A stretch of DNA of 8,339 nt from Candidatus Hydrogenedentota bacterium (GTDB lineage: Bacteria > Hydrogenedentota > Hydrogenedentia > Hydrogenedentales > SLHB01). Of the stretch, positions 1 through 6,561 are shown piece by piece; position 1 is the stretch's first letter; each line of letters starts with the position of its first letter. The DNA lies in the NCBI GenBank assembly GCA_022706165.1, contig JAKJDA010000118.1, forward strand, positions 1-8,339. The letters are read 5' to 3'. Made by a program: the position numbers and the translations under genes. The notes under the pieces are model-generated. The model ran no database searches. It was not told the DNA's origin and saw only the letters and a program-made list of their open reading frames with translations.

Positions 1-468
1 GGATTCGATGTAGAGAAACCGCGTGTTGTCGTCGATTTGCGCGGCGAAGTTTTGGGGGTCGGCGGCGGAGACGAAGCGGGCTTCGATGCCGAGGTCTTTG
101 AGCGTGTGGGCGAAGAGGTTGTAGGTGCCGCCGTAGAGGGTTTGCGATGAGACGAAGTTTTGTCCCGTTTTTGTGATGTTGAGGACGGCGAGGGTGATCG
201 CCGATGAGCCGGAGGAGACGCCGAGGGCTCCGACGCCGCCTTCAAGGGCGGCCATGCGTTTTTCGAAGACGTCGACGGTGGGGTTCATGATGCGAGAGTA
301 AATGTTGCCGAATTCTTGCAGTGCGAACAGTCGCGCGGCGTGATCGGTGTCTTGGAACACGTATGAGGTGGTTTGGTATATGGGCACTGCGCGCGCGCCG
401 GTGGTTGGGTCTGGTTCTTGGCCGGCGTGCAAAGCCAGGGTTCCCAGTTTGTAGTTGTTCTCGTTCAT
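1..468 (-). CDS. metY: O-acetylhomoserine sulfhydrylase (MetY), N-terminal 156 residues, cut by window edge
   Basis: PLP-dependent enzyme of the Cys/Met-metabolism family (fold type I) that uses sulfide and O-acetylhomoserine to make homocysteine in the cytoplasm. Translating the minus strand from the ATG at 468-466 gives an open frame to the window edge. It starts [20 protein letters not shown] and continues with the family's IYQTTSYVF, the tyrosine-arginine motif in [20 protein letters not shown], and the PLP-phosphate region GVSSGSSAI. The Schiff-base lysine would lie beyond base 1, so activity cannot be checked. The start is supported by AGGAG about 7 nt upstream. It begins 16 nt after the cysK stop on the same strand, so the two are almost certainly co-transcribed and compete for sulfide. 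Cystathionine gamma-synthase is a related alternative, but the [24 protein letters not shown] N terminus and the YSRIMNPT segment are typical of MetY. Confidence 0.92.
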   Translation of the reverse strand, partial: MNENNYKLGTLALHAGQEPDPTTGARAVPIYQTTSYVFQDTDHAARLFALQEFGNIYSRIMNPTVDVFEKRMAALEGGVGALGVSSGSSAITLAVLNITKTGQNFVSSQTLYGGTYNLFAHTLKDLGIEARFVSAADPQNFAAQIDDNTRFLYIES

Positions 469-484
469 GTTCGTTCTCCTGGTT

Positions 485-1408
485 TTAGTCGAACAGCGAT
501 GTCGACAAGTACCGTTCTCCGCTGTCCGGCAATATGGTCACGATGTTTTTGCCTTCGAATTCGCTGTCGGCGGCGAGGGCGAGCGCGGCGCAAACCGCGG
601 CTCCGCTGCTGATGCCGCTGAGTATGCCTTCTTCGGACGCCAGGCGTCGCGTCATGGCGAATGATTCTTCGTCGGTGACTTTTGTCACGCGGTCGATCAC
701 GCTCATGTCCAGCGTTTTGGGTTTGAAGCCTGCGCCCAATCCTTGAATGCGATGGGGTCCGGCGGATCCGCCTGACAGCACGGCTGATGTGGCGGGTTCC
801 ACAGCGACGCACACGACGTCGCGTTTTTTTTCTTCTTTGAAGAAGCGGCCGACGCCGGTGATAGTGCCGCCGGTGCCGACGCCGGCGACGAAAACGTCGA
901 CGGCGCCGTCCAGGTCGTTCCATATTTCCGGTCCGGTGGTCTGGAAGTGTATTTCTGGATTCGCCGGATTCGCAAATTGGTTTGGCATGTATGCGCCCGG
1001 GGTTTCGCGGGCGATATGTTCCGCTTCGGCGATTGCTCCGGGCATGCCTTTTTCGTTGGGGGTCAGGATGATGTGGGCCCCGAAGGCTTTGACGAGTTGT
1101 CGTCGCTCGGCGCTCATGCCTTCGGGCATGGTGAGGATGAGGCGGTATCCGCGCGCGGCCGCCACGAATGCGAGCGCGATCCCCGTGTTGCCGGATGTTG
1201 GCTCGACGATGGTTCCGCCTGGCTTGAGCAGGCCGCGCCGTTCGGCGTCCCAGACCATGTTGGCTCCGATGCGGCATTTCACCGAGTAGGCGGGGTTGCG
1301 TCCTTCGATTTTGGCGAACACCTGCGCTTTGGCGCCGCTTGCCAAGTGTCTCAGGCGCACCAGGGGCGTTGCGCCAATGCTGTAGCTGTTGTCTTCGAAA
1401 ATCCGCAT
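485..1408 (-). CDS. cysK: Cysteine synthase A (O-acetylserine sulfhydrylase)
   Basis: Cytoplasmic PLP enzyme (fold type II) making cysteine from O-acetylserine and sulfide. The 307-residue product is full length for CysK. Visible hallmarks in order: [10 protein letters not shown] near the N terminus, the Schiff-base lysine K44 in [14 protein letters not shown], the substrate loop TSGNTG at 71-76, the PLP-phosphate glycine loop GVGTGGT at 176-182, [12 protein letters not shown] near 217-228, SGISSGAA, and the closing [14 protein letters not shown]. The wording is that of the CysK/enterobacterial type, not of cystathionine beta-synthase or threonine synthase. The start ATG has a perfect AGGAGG 12 nt upstream, a slightly long spacing. 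It is the first gene of the cysK-metY pair and has its own promoter at about 1492-1521, leaving a leader of roughly 75 nt. No serine acetyltransferase (cysE) is in the window. No key residue is missing. Confidence 0.97.
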   Translation of the reverse strand: MRIFEDNSYSIGATPLVRLRHLASGAKAQVFAKIEGRNPAYSVKCRIGANMVWDAERRGLLKPGGTIVEPTSGNTGIALAFVAAARGYRLILTMPEGMSAERRQLVKAFGAHIILTPNEKGMPGAIAEAEHIARETPGAYMPNQFANPANPEIHFQTTGPEIWNDLDGAVDVFVAGVGTGGTITGVGRFFKEEKKRDVVCVAVEPATSAVLSGGSAGPHRIQGLGAGFKPKTLDMSVIDRVTKVTDEESFAMTRRLASEEGILSGISSGAAVCAALALAADSEFEGKNIVTILPDSGERYLSTSLFD

Positions 1409-1491
1409 CGTTTGTTTGCGCCTCCTTGCGCCGTTGCTTTTTGGAAGCGGCTATGTCATTTTTTGTTGGGGGACATGGTGAATGTGCGATA

Positions 1492-1521
1492 ATGATAGAG
1501 TAATTTGATAACTATTATCAA
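1492..1521 (-). promoter_or_regulatory. Sigma-70-type promoter of the cysK-metY operon
   Basis: On the minus strand, TTGATA (1521-1516) and TATCAT (1497-1492) are separated by 18 bp. Each differs from the consensus hexamer at one position. Transcription would start near 1485, giving a leader of about 75 nt before the cysK ATG. The -35 element lies inside the palindrome at 1505-1521, so a repressor bound there would block the promoter. Confidence 0.6.
1505..1521. promoter_or_regulatory. Fur-box-like 17-bp palindrome over the cysK -35 element
   Basis: TTGATAACTATTATCAA is a perfect 7-3-7 inverted repeat. Compared with the classical Fur core TGATAATNATTATCA it matches 13 of the 14 defined bases. 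A second half-site, GATAATGATA, lies at 1488-1497 and fits the first ten bases of the 19-bp Fur box; its other half is degenerate. The site overlaps the cysK promoter and is about 60 bp upstream of the tatA -35. Iron-dependent repression of sulfide assimilation is an inference. Another palindrome-binding regulator (Zur, PerR, Rrf2 or MarR type) is possible. Confidence 0.5.
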
Positions 1522-1534
1522 GTATCCGTTTTTT

Positions 1535-1564
1535 GTGGGAGTAACGCAGGATTTGCCGTGGGAG
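1535..1564. repeat. Pair of GTGGGAG direct repeats upstream of tatA
   Basis: GTGGGAG occurs at 1535-1541 and 1558-1564, 23 bp apart (about two helical turns). Each copy is followed by a loosely similar segment (taACGCagg versus aaTGCggt). The second copy ends 13 bp before the tatA -35. It could be a paired activator site or chance in a G-rich strand. Confidence 0.25.
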
Positions 1565-1577
1565 AATGCGGTATTCC

Positions 1578-1606
1578 TTGCATCGCGGCGTGTTCGGGCC
1601 TATAAT
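1578..1606 (+). promoter_or_regulatory. Sigma-70-type promoter of tatA
   Basis: TTGCAT (1578-1583), a 17-bp spacer and a perfect TATAAT (1601-1606). Transcription would start near 1613, about 40 nt before the GTG start codon of tatA. Confidence 0.65.
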
Positions 1607-1653
1607 CAGGGGCGAGGCGAGAGTTTGGTTGGATAACAGTAAAGGAGCATGTC

Positions 1654-1836
1654 GTGGGCGCCTTTAGCATTTGGCATTTGCTGATTTTGCTTATTATCGT
1701 GTTGGTGGTTTTTGGGGCGGGCAAGCTGCCGGAGGTTGGCAAGGCTTTGGGCACGGCCATTCACCAATTCAAGACGTCGGTGAGCGAGGGCGAGGAGAAG
1801 GCGGCTGCCAAGCCGGATGACGAGCCGAAGGCGTGA
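1654..1836 (+). CDS. tatA: Twin-arginine translocase subunit TatA/E
   Basis: Small membrane protein of the Tat system, which moves folded, often cofactor-bearing proteins across the cytoplasmic membrane. The 60-residue product has the family layout. A short periplasmic start (MGAFSIWH) leads into one transmembrane helix at about residues 6-21. The FG hinge in FGAGKLPEVG is followed by an amphipathic helix (KALGTAIHQFKTSVSEG) and a charged, disordered tail (EGEEKAAAKPDDEPKA). The start is GTG at 1654, 6 nt after AGGAG. The nearer ATG at 1649 is in another frame and does not give a TatA. No tatB, tatC or Tat substrate is adjacent, so it is a stand-alone copy. TatA, TatE and TatB are related, but the short length and absence of a long C-terminal helix favour TatA/E. 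It converges on the sigma-54 activator gene with only 13 nt between the stops and no clear terminator. Confidence 0.93.
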   Translation: MGAFSIWHLLILLIIVLVVFGAGKLPEVGKALGTAIHQFKTSVSEGEEKAAAKPDDEPKA

Positions 1837-1849
1837 GGGGCGCGGCTGA

Positions 1850-3220
1850 TCAGCGGATGTCGTATTCTTTGATTTTTCGGTAGAGTGTGCGCAATCCGAT
1901 ACCGAGGGTGTGGGCGCATTGTTCTTTGTTGTAGCCGCAGAGTTTCATGGTTTCGGCGATGACGATGCGTTCGATGGCGGCCATGCTGCTGCCGGCGGGG
2001 ATGCGTATTTCGCCGACGTCGGGGGTGGCTTTGTGGCGCAGGTGTTCGGGGATGTCGTCGACGTCGAGCGGTTTTCCTCCGCGTGACATCACGACCATGC
2101 CTTCGATGGTGTTTTTCAGTTCGCGGACGTTTCCGGGCCAGTCGTAGCGAGTGAGCACGTCTACGGCGTTGCGGGTGATTCCGTCGAGGCGTTTTCCGTT
2201 TGTCTCGGCGGCTTGGCGGAGGAAGTGGTCCACGAGCAGGGGCACGTCTTCGCGCCGTTGTCGCAGTGCGGGCATGGTCACGGCGACTACGCGCAGCCGG
2301 TAGTAGAGGTCGTCGCGGAAGGATCCGTCTTCCACCATTTTTTCGAGGGAGCGGTTGGTGGCCGCGATGAGGCGCACGTCGACGGTGATGGTGCGCGAGT
2401 CGCCCAGTCGTTCGAATTGTTGGTGTTCGAGCACGCGCAATAGTTTGGCTTGCAATGCTGGGGACAGTTCGCCCACTTCGTCTAGAAACAGCGTTCCCTT
2501 GTCGGCCAGTTCGAAGCGTCCTTGTCGTTTTTGGATGGCGCCGGTGAAGGCTCCGGGCACGTGTCCGAACAGTTCGCTTTCGACGAGCGCTTCGGGGATG
2601 CTGGCGCAGTTGAGTTTGACGAAGGGGGCGTCGCGTCGGGGGCTGTTGTTATGGATGGCTTGTGCGATGAGGTCTTTTCCGGTTCCTGTTTCGCCGTGGA
2701 TGAGCACGGTTGCTCGGGTGGGGGCGATTTGCCGGACCAGTTCGCAGAGTTTGATGATGCGGGGCGATTTGCCGATGAAATTGGTCAGTCCGTAGTGTTC
2801 GTCGAGGCGGCGTTTTAGTTCGTATTGTTCGAGGATGAGTCGTTGTCGTCCGACGCCTCGTTCGATCACGGCTTCGAGTTTGCCGAGGTTGACCGGTTTT
2901 GTTTGGAAATCGTAGGCGCCTTGTCGCATGGCTTCGGTGGCGAGTTCCACGTCGGGTTCTTCGGTGAGGAGGACGACGCATATTTCGGGGTTGCGGTCTT
3001 TTGCGACGGCCATCAGGCGCATTCCGTTGATGCGGTGGCTGTTGAGTTCGGTGATCATTGCGTCAAAGGATTGGACGTCGAGGCGGTTGTAGGCTTTTTC
3101 GCCGTCGTCCACCCACTCCACGGCGTGTCCTTGGTCGGACAAATATCCCATGATGGCGCGGGCAATGGCGGGGTCGCGGTCAACCAGCAGTACGGAGGCT
3201 TTTGGCGCGTGATCGATCAT
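1850..3220 (-). CDS. NtrC-family sigma-54 activator with non-canonical receiver
   Basis: A bacterial enhancer-binding protein that would use ATP hydrolysis to remodel RNA polymerase holding sigma-54. Numbering is from the ATG at 3220 (456 residues). A receiver-like domain spans about 8-125. The AAA+ domain follows, with Walker A GETGTGKD (176-183), an intact sigma-54-contacting GAFTGA loop (223-228), Walker B TLFLDE (243-248) and the DWPGNVRELKN segment. A Fis-type helix-turn-helix at about 415-454 ends in LGIGLRTLYRKIKEYDI. In the receiver, Thr86 and Lys108 are kept, but the phospho-acceptor position is Glu58 (MITEL instead of xxTDL) and the second acidic metal ligand is Arg15 (VDRD). An in-frame TTG at 3256 exists, but it lies upstream of the likely -10 at 3247-3252 and has no ribosome site, so I chose the ATG, which has GAGA 7 nt upstream. 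No histidine kinase gene is adjacent. The target genes are unknown. Confidence 0.93.
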   Translation of the reverse strand: MIDHAPKASVLLVDRDPAIARAIMGYLSDQGHAVEWVDDGEKAYNRLDVQSFDAMITELNSHRINGMRLMAVAKDRNPEICVVLLTEEPDVELATEAMRQGAYDFQTKPVNLGKLEAVIERGVGRQRLILEQYELKRRLDEHYGLTNFIGKSPRIIKLCELVRQIAPTRATVLIHGETGTGKDLIAQAIHNNSPRRDAPFVKLNCASIPEALVESELFGHVPGAFTGAIQKRQGRFELADKGTLFLDEVGELSPALQAKLLRVLEHQQFERLGDSRTITVDVRLIAATNRSLEKMVEDGSFRDDLYYRLRVVAVTMPALRQRREDVPLLVDHFLRQAAETNGKRLDGITRNAVDVLTRYDWPGNVRELKNTIEGMVVMSRGGKPLDVDDIPEHLRHKATPDVGEIRIPAGSSMAAIERIVIAETMKLCGYNKEQCAHTLGIGLRTLYRKIKEYDIR

Positions 3221-3246
3221 GGTGCATTCTCGCGGTGCAAAGTGCG

Positions 3247-3275
3247 ACTGTAGCAAAGACGGGCGGGGCGTTCAA
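3247..3275 (-). promoter_or_regulatory. Sigma-70-type promoter of the sigma-54 activator gene
   Basis: On the minus strand, TTGAAC (3275-3270), a 17-bp spacer and TACAGT (3252-3247). The predicted start near 3240 leaves a leader of about 20 nt to the ATG at 3220. It lies downstream of the in-frame TTG at 3256, which supports the shorter protein. Confidence 0.5.
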
Positions 3276-3378
3276 TGGGCGCGGGGCGGGGCGCGTTTTG
3301 GGTTTGAGTCATTAGATCTTTCTTTTCTCGGGATAGCCTTCCTATGGTATGATCGGCTTTCGGCATATCAATATATTG

Positions 3379-3407
3379 TTGACAAAGGGCGGCACGGCCC
3401 GATAGAT
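3379..3407 (+). promoter_or_regulatory. Possible promoter of thyX
   Basis: A perfect -35 TTGACA (3379-3384) is followed 17 bp later by ATAGAT (3402-3407), a poor -10. If used, transcription would start about 4 nt before the thyX ATG, giving an almost leaderless mRNA. An alternative -10, TATGAT at 3348-3353, has no good -35. Confidence 0.4.
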
Positions 3408-3417
3408 CGGATTTTTT

Positions 3418-4200
3418 ATGAAGATGGTGACGCCGCGCGTTTTTTTGGTGGGCGAGACGCGTGTTGTGGACGAGGGGTTGCAGGCTTTTTTGGAGCATGT
3501 TGGGGTTCCGGATTGGACGACGGATGCTCCGAGCGATGCGGAAAGGCTTAGCGAGGTCTATGGTCGGCTGTGTTATCGTTCGTTTGGGCCGGGGTTGAAT
3601 CCGAATGTCACGCGTGTGCGTGAGGGGAATGGGTCGTATCTGGGGAATGTCATCCAGGTGGGGCATGGCAGCGTGCTGGAGCACGCGGTGGTGAATTTTA
3701 TTTTTGCGGATGTGAGTCGCGTGTTTACGCATGAGCTTGTGCGGCATCGCGCGGGGACGGCGGTTTCGCAGGAGTCGTTGCGTTTTGTCCGGTTGGATCG
3801 TTTGTCGGCGTATGTGCCGACGCACATTCAGGAAAATGAAGAGAGCATGCAGGTGTTTTTGCGAACGCTCGAGCAGCTCGAGGAGGTTCAGCAAACGCTT
3901 GCCAGGGCTTTTGGGATAGAGGAAGAGAAGGCGTTTTCGGTGAAGAAGAAGTTGACTTCGGCGTTTCGTCGCGTGGCTCCGATTGGTCTTGCGACGACGA
4001 TTGGTTGGTCGTGCAATTTTCGCGCGTTGCGGCATGTCGTGGAAGCGCGCACTGCGCCGGATGCGGAGGAGGAGATTCGGTTGGTGTTTGGGATGGTGTA
4101 TGAGCAGGTCCGGGATCGGTATCCTCATTTGTTGGGCGATTACGAGGCTGTTGAGGTCGACGGGTTGCCGCATGTGCGCACGGTGAATCGGAAGGTGTGA
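3418..4200 (+). CDS. thyX: Flavin-dependent thymidylate synthase ThyX
   Basis: Makes dTMP from dUMP using methylenetetrahydrofolate as carbon donor, with FAD and NADPH as reductant, replacing ThyA. The product has 260 residues, within the family range. Visible are PSDAERLSEVYGRLCYRS near the N terminus and GHGSVLEHA at 82-90, with His89 matching the FAD-contacting His53 of Thermotoga ThyX. The ThyX signature is RHRAGTAVSQESLRF at 109-123. Arg211 in VVEAR would be the substrate-binding Arg174 equivalent. The signature has eight residues between RHR and the serine (Ser120), where the classical motif RHRX7S has seven. This looks like a family variant, not damage. The start ATG has almost no Shine-Dalgarno sequence (only CGGA nearby), but the N-terminal PRVFLVGETRV is typical of ThyX relatives as I remember them. 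It is followed by nrdJ after 117 nt on the same strand, so deoxynucleotide synthesis genes are grouped. Confidence 0.95.
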   Translation: MKMVTPRVFLVGETRVVDEGLQAFLEHVGVPDWTTDAPSDAERLSEVYGRLCYRSFGPGLNPNVTRVREGNGSYLGNVIQVGHGSVLEHAVVNFIFADVSRVFTHELVRHRAGTAVSQESLRFVRLDRLSAYVPTHIQENEESMQVFLRTLEQLEEVQQTLARAFGIEEEKAFSVKKKLTSAFRRVAPIGLATTIGWSCNFRALRHVVEARTAPDAEEEIRLVFGMVYEQVRDRYPHLLGDYEAVEVDGLPHVRTVNRKV

Positions 4201-4317
4201 GAGGGTTTGGGAGGCGCCGGTTTTTTGGGGCGGTTTGAGGCGGGTCTGGATCGGGAAGGTTGGCTGTAGGCCATTGAATTATTTTGGGGCGGCATTTCAT
4301 TTTTTGCGGAGGCGGCC

Positions 4318-6444
4318 ATGTTGTTTAGCGCGCGGGAACGTTTTTTTCTTGAGGATTCTTTTTTGGATGGGTTTCGGGGGCGGCAGCCGGAGTGGGGGCC
4401 GCTTGGTTATTTCACGTTCAAGCGGACGTATGCGCGCGTGGTTGATGGGGCGGCGCAGCGCACGGAGGAGTATTGGGAAACGATTCGGCGCGTGGTTGAG
4501 GGGTGTTACACGATTCAGTTGAATCATTGTCGCAGCTTGAAGCTTCCGTGGAATCCGCAAAAGGCTCAGCGTTCGGCGCAGGAGATGTTCCGGTTGATGT
4601 GGGGGTTCAAGTTTTTGCCGCCGGGGCGCGGGCTGTGGATGATGGGCACGGATTATATATATGAGCGTGGGTCGGCGGCGTTGAACAATTGCGCTTTTGT
4701 GTCGACGGACCAGATAGAGTTCACGTTTTCGGAGCCGTTTTGTTTTTTGATGGACATGTCGATGTTGGGGGTGGGGGTTGCGTTCGATACGCTTGGCGCG
4801 GGCAAGGTGACGGTCGTGAAGCCGGAGACGGGGGCGTTTGCGTATCTTGTCGAGGATTCGAAGGAGGGGTGGGTCGATCTGGTCCGTTGTCTTCTGGAGA
4901 GTTATGCGGGCAAGGGGAAGCGTCCGGAGCACATTGATTTTTCGCATGTTCGTCCGATGGGGTCGCCGATTCGCACGTTTGGCGGCATCGCTCCGGGTCC
5001 GGGTCCGTTGATGGAGTGCGTCGAGAACATTGACAAGGTGTTGACGCCTCGGATGGGCGCGGCGATCACGTCGAGCGACATCACGGATTTGATGAATGTC
5101 ATTGGCAAGTGCGTGGTGTCGGGGGGGGTGCGGCGGACCGCGGAGTTGGCGTTGGGCAGCGCCGATGATGCGGATTATCTGAAGCTCAAGGATCCGGAGT
5201 TGCATCCGGAGCGGATGATGGCGTGGCGTTGGGCGTCGAACAACAGCATTGCGGCGTCTGTGGGCATGGATTACGCGGCGGTTGGCCAGCAGACCGCCAA
5301 GAATGGGGAGCCGGGTTATTTTTGGTTGGACAATGCGCGGGCGTATGGTCGTCTCAAGGATGGCGTCACGTATGCGGACGCCAAGGTTTCGGGGACGAAT
5401 CCTTGCGCGGAGCAGAGTCTCGAGTCGTATGAGATATGCAATTTGGTGGAGACGTTTCCGTCGCTTCATGGGAGTTATGAGGAGTATGAGCGCACGCTGA
5501 AGTTTGCGTATTTGTATGCGAAGACGGTGACGCTTGTGCCGACGCACAATGAGCGGACCAATGCGATCATGTTGCGCAATCGCCGGATTGGGTTGTCGCA
5601 GTCGGGCATCATCGAGTCGTTTGAGCGTCATGGACGCCGCGCGCATTTTCAGTGGTGCGACAAGGGGTATGCGTATATTTGCAAGCAGGATCGCATATAT
5701 TCGCAGTGGTTGTGCATTCCGGAGAGCATCAAGAAGACCAGCGTCAAGCCCAGCGGCACGGTTTCGTTGTTGCCGGGGGTGACGCCGGGGATTCATTATC
5801 CGCATTCCGAGTTTTACTATCGCACGGTTCGGATCGACAAGACGAGTCCGTTGGTGGAGCCGATCCGCAAGGCGGGTCACCGCATTGAGGAGTCTGTGTA
5901 CGGCGATAACACGCTGGTGGTTTATTTTCCCGTGAAGCAGAAGCATTTTCATCGGTCCAAGCGGGATGTTTCGTTGTGGGAGCAGGTGGAGAATGTTGCG
6001 CAAATGCAGCATTATTGGGCGGATAATCAGGTTAGCGCGACGATCACGTTTGATGCCGAGGAGGCGCAGGATTTGCCGCATATTTTGGAGTTGTATGAGC
6101 CGCGTTTGAAGTCGATCAGTTTTTTGCCGTTGAAGGATCACAATTATGCGCAGGCTCCGTATCAGGAAATCACGGAGGAGATGTATGTGCATGCGGCGGC
6201 GCGGATCAAGCCCCTTGATTTTGGCAATTTGAAGACGGATGAGGCGCAGGACTTGTATTGCGATGGCGACAAGTGTTCGTTGCCGGTCCAGGAGGCGGAG
6301 CTTGAGGTTGTGCCGCAGGAGGAGTTTGCGTTCAGTTTTCCGAGCGAGGCGGTCGCGGATGGCGGGGATGGCGGCAATGGCAACGGCGGCGCGGCGGTTT
6401 CGTCGGGGTTGGAGAAGCCTCAGGCGAAGTCGTCGCATGCATAA
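4318..6444 (+). CDS. nrdJ: Adenosylcobalamin-dependent class II ribonucleoside-triphosphate reductase
   Basis: Reduces ribonucleoside triphosphates to dNTPs with a thiyl radical generated from coenzyme B12, so it needs no oxygen. The 708-residue protein resembles the monomeric Lactobacillus leichmannii enzyme (739 residues). The radical-site motif NPCAE gives Cys363 and Glu365. Cys374 in YEICNLVE lies 11 residues on, the same spacing as Cys408/Cys419. Cys125 in LNNCAF matches Cys119. The pair Cys648/Cys653 in CDGDKC has the C-x4-C spacing of the C-terminal Cys731/Cys736 shuttle. The N-terminal GRQPEWGPLGYFTFKRTYAR is typical, and no ATP-cone is seen. The start ATG follows GGAGG by 5 nt. A tail of about 55 residues runs past the redox pair, ending Gly/Asn/Ala-rich (GGDGGNGNGG), whereas the Lactobacillus enzyme stops almost at once. 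No cobalamin riboswitch was recognised in the 117-nt upstream gap. Confidence 0.96.
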   Translation: MLFSARERFFLEDSFLDGFRGRQPEWGPLGYFTFKRTYARVVDGAAQRTEEYWETIRRVVEGCYTIQLNHCRSLKLPWNPQKAQRSAQEMFRLMWGFKFLPPGRGLWMMGTDYIYERGSAALNNCAFVSTDQIEFTFSEPFCFLMDMSMLGVGVAFDTLGAGKVTVVKPETGAFAYLVEDSKEGWVDLVRCLLESYAGKGKRPEHIDFSHVRPMGSPIRTFGGIAPGPGPLMECVENIDKVLTPRMGAAITSSDITDLMNVIGKCVVSGGVRRTAELALGSADDADYLKLKDPELHPERMMAWRWASNNSIAASVGMDYAAVGQQTAKNGEPGYFWLDNARAYGRLKDGVTYADAKVSGTNPCAEQSLESYEICNLVETFPSLHGSYEEYERTLKFAYLYAKTVTLVPTHNERTNAIMLRNRRIGLSQSGIIESFERHGRRAHFQWCDKGYAYICKQDRIYSQWLCIPESIKKTSVKPSGTVSLLPGVTPGIHYPHSEFYYRTVRIDKTSPLVEPIRKAGHRIEESVYGDNTLVVYFPVKQKHFHRSKRDVSLWEQVENVAQMQHYWADNQVSATITFDAEEAQDLPHILELYEPRLKSISFLPLKDHNYAQAPYQEITEEMYVHAAARIKPLDFGNLKTDEAQDLYCDGDKCSLPVQEAELEVVPQEEFAFSFPSEAVADGGDGGNGNGGAAVSSGLEKPQAKSSHA

Positions 6445-6476
6445 GGGGGAGTTGGAGCGCGCCTTGCCCTTTTTTT
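6443..6476 (+). terminator. Weak candidate terminator after nrdJ
   Basis: AAGGG (6443-6447) can pair with CCCTT (6467-6471), with a GC-rich interior containing GCGCGC. A run of seven T follows at 6470-6476. The stem is short and the loop large, so this is a marginal call resting mainly on the T tract and its place just after the nrdJ stop. Confidence 0.3.
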
Positions 6477-6561
6477 CATAGCAGATCACTATGGTATCCT
6501 TGCGCCGACGTGCGAGAGGGTAGCCCGCGTTTGGGGGGGGCAAAACGGGGAGGCGTGTGTC

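Noticed and set aside
465..1277. Minus-strand open frame of 270 residues overlapping cysK in another frame
   Set aside because: Very Arg-rich translation; the true frame is cysK, with complete motifs.
3217..4173. Minus-strand open frame of 318 residues opposite thyX
   Set aside because: A shadow of thyX: low-complexity Arg/His/Pro composition and no start context.
4212..4227. Terminator after thyX (GGCGCCGG followed by six T)
   Set aside because: The GGCGCC palindrome cannot form a stem with a real loop, so it is not a credible intrinsic terminator.
4201..4317. Cobalamin riboswitch before the B12-dependent nrdJ
   Set aside because: The 117-nt gap is too short for a complete one, and I could not find the B12-box pattern in it.
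6533..6540. G8 tract in the leader of the FGE-fold gene as a phase-variation switch
   Set aside because: An equally long G8 run lies inside nrdJ at 5121-5128, and the + strand is very G-rich throughout, so the tract is not distinctive.
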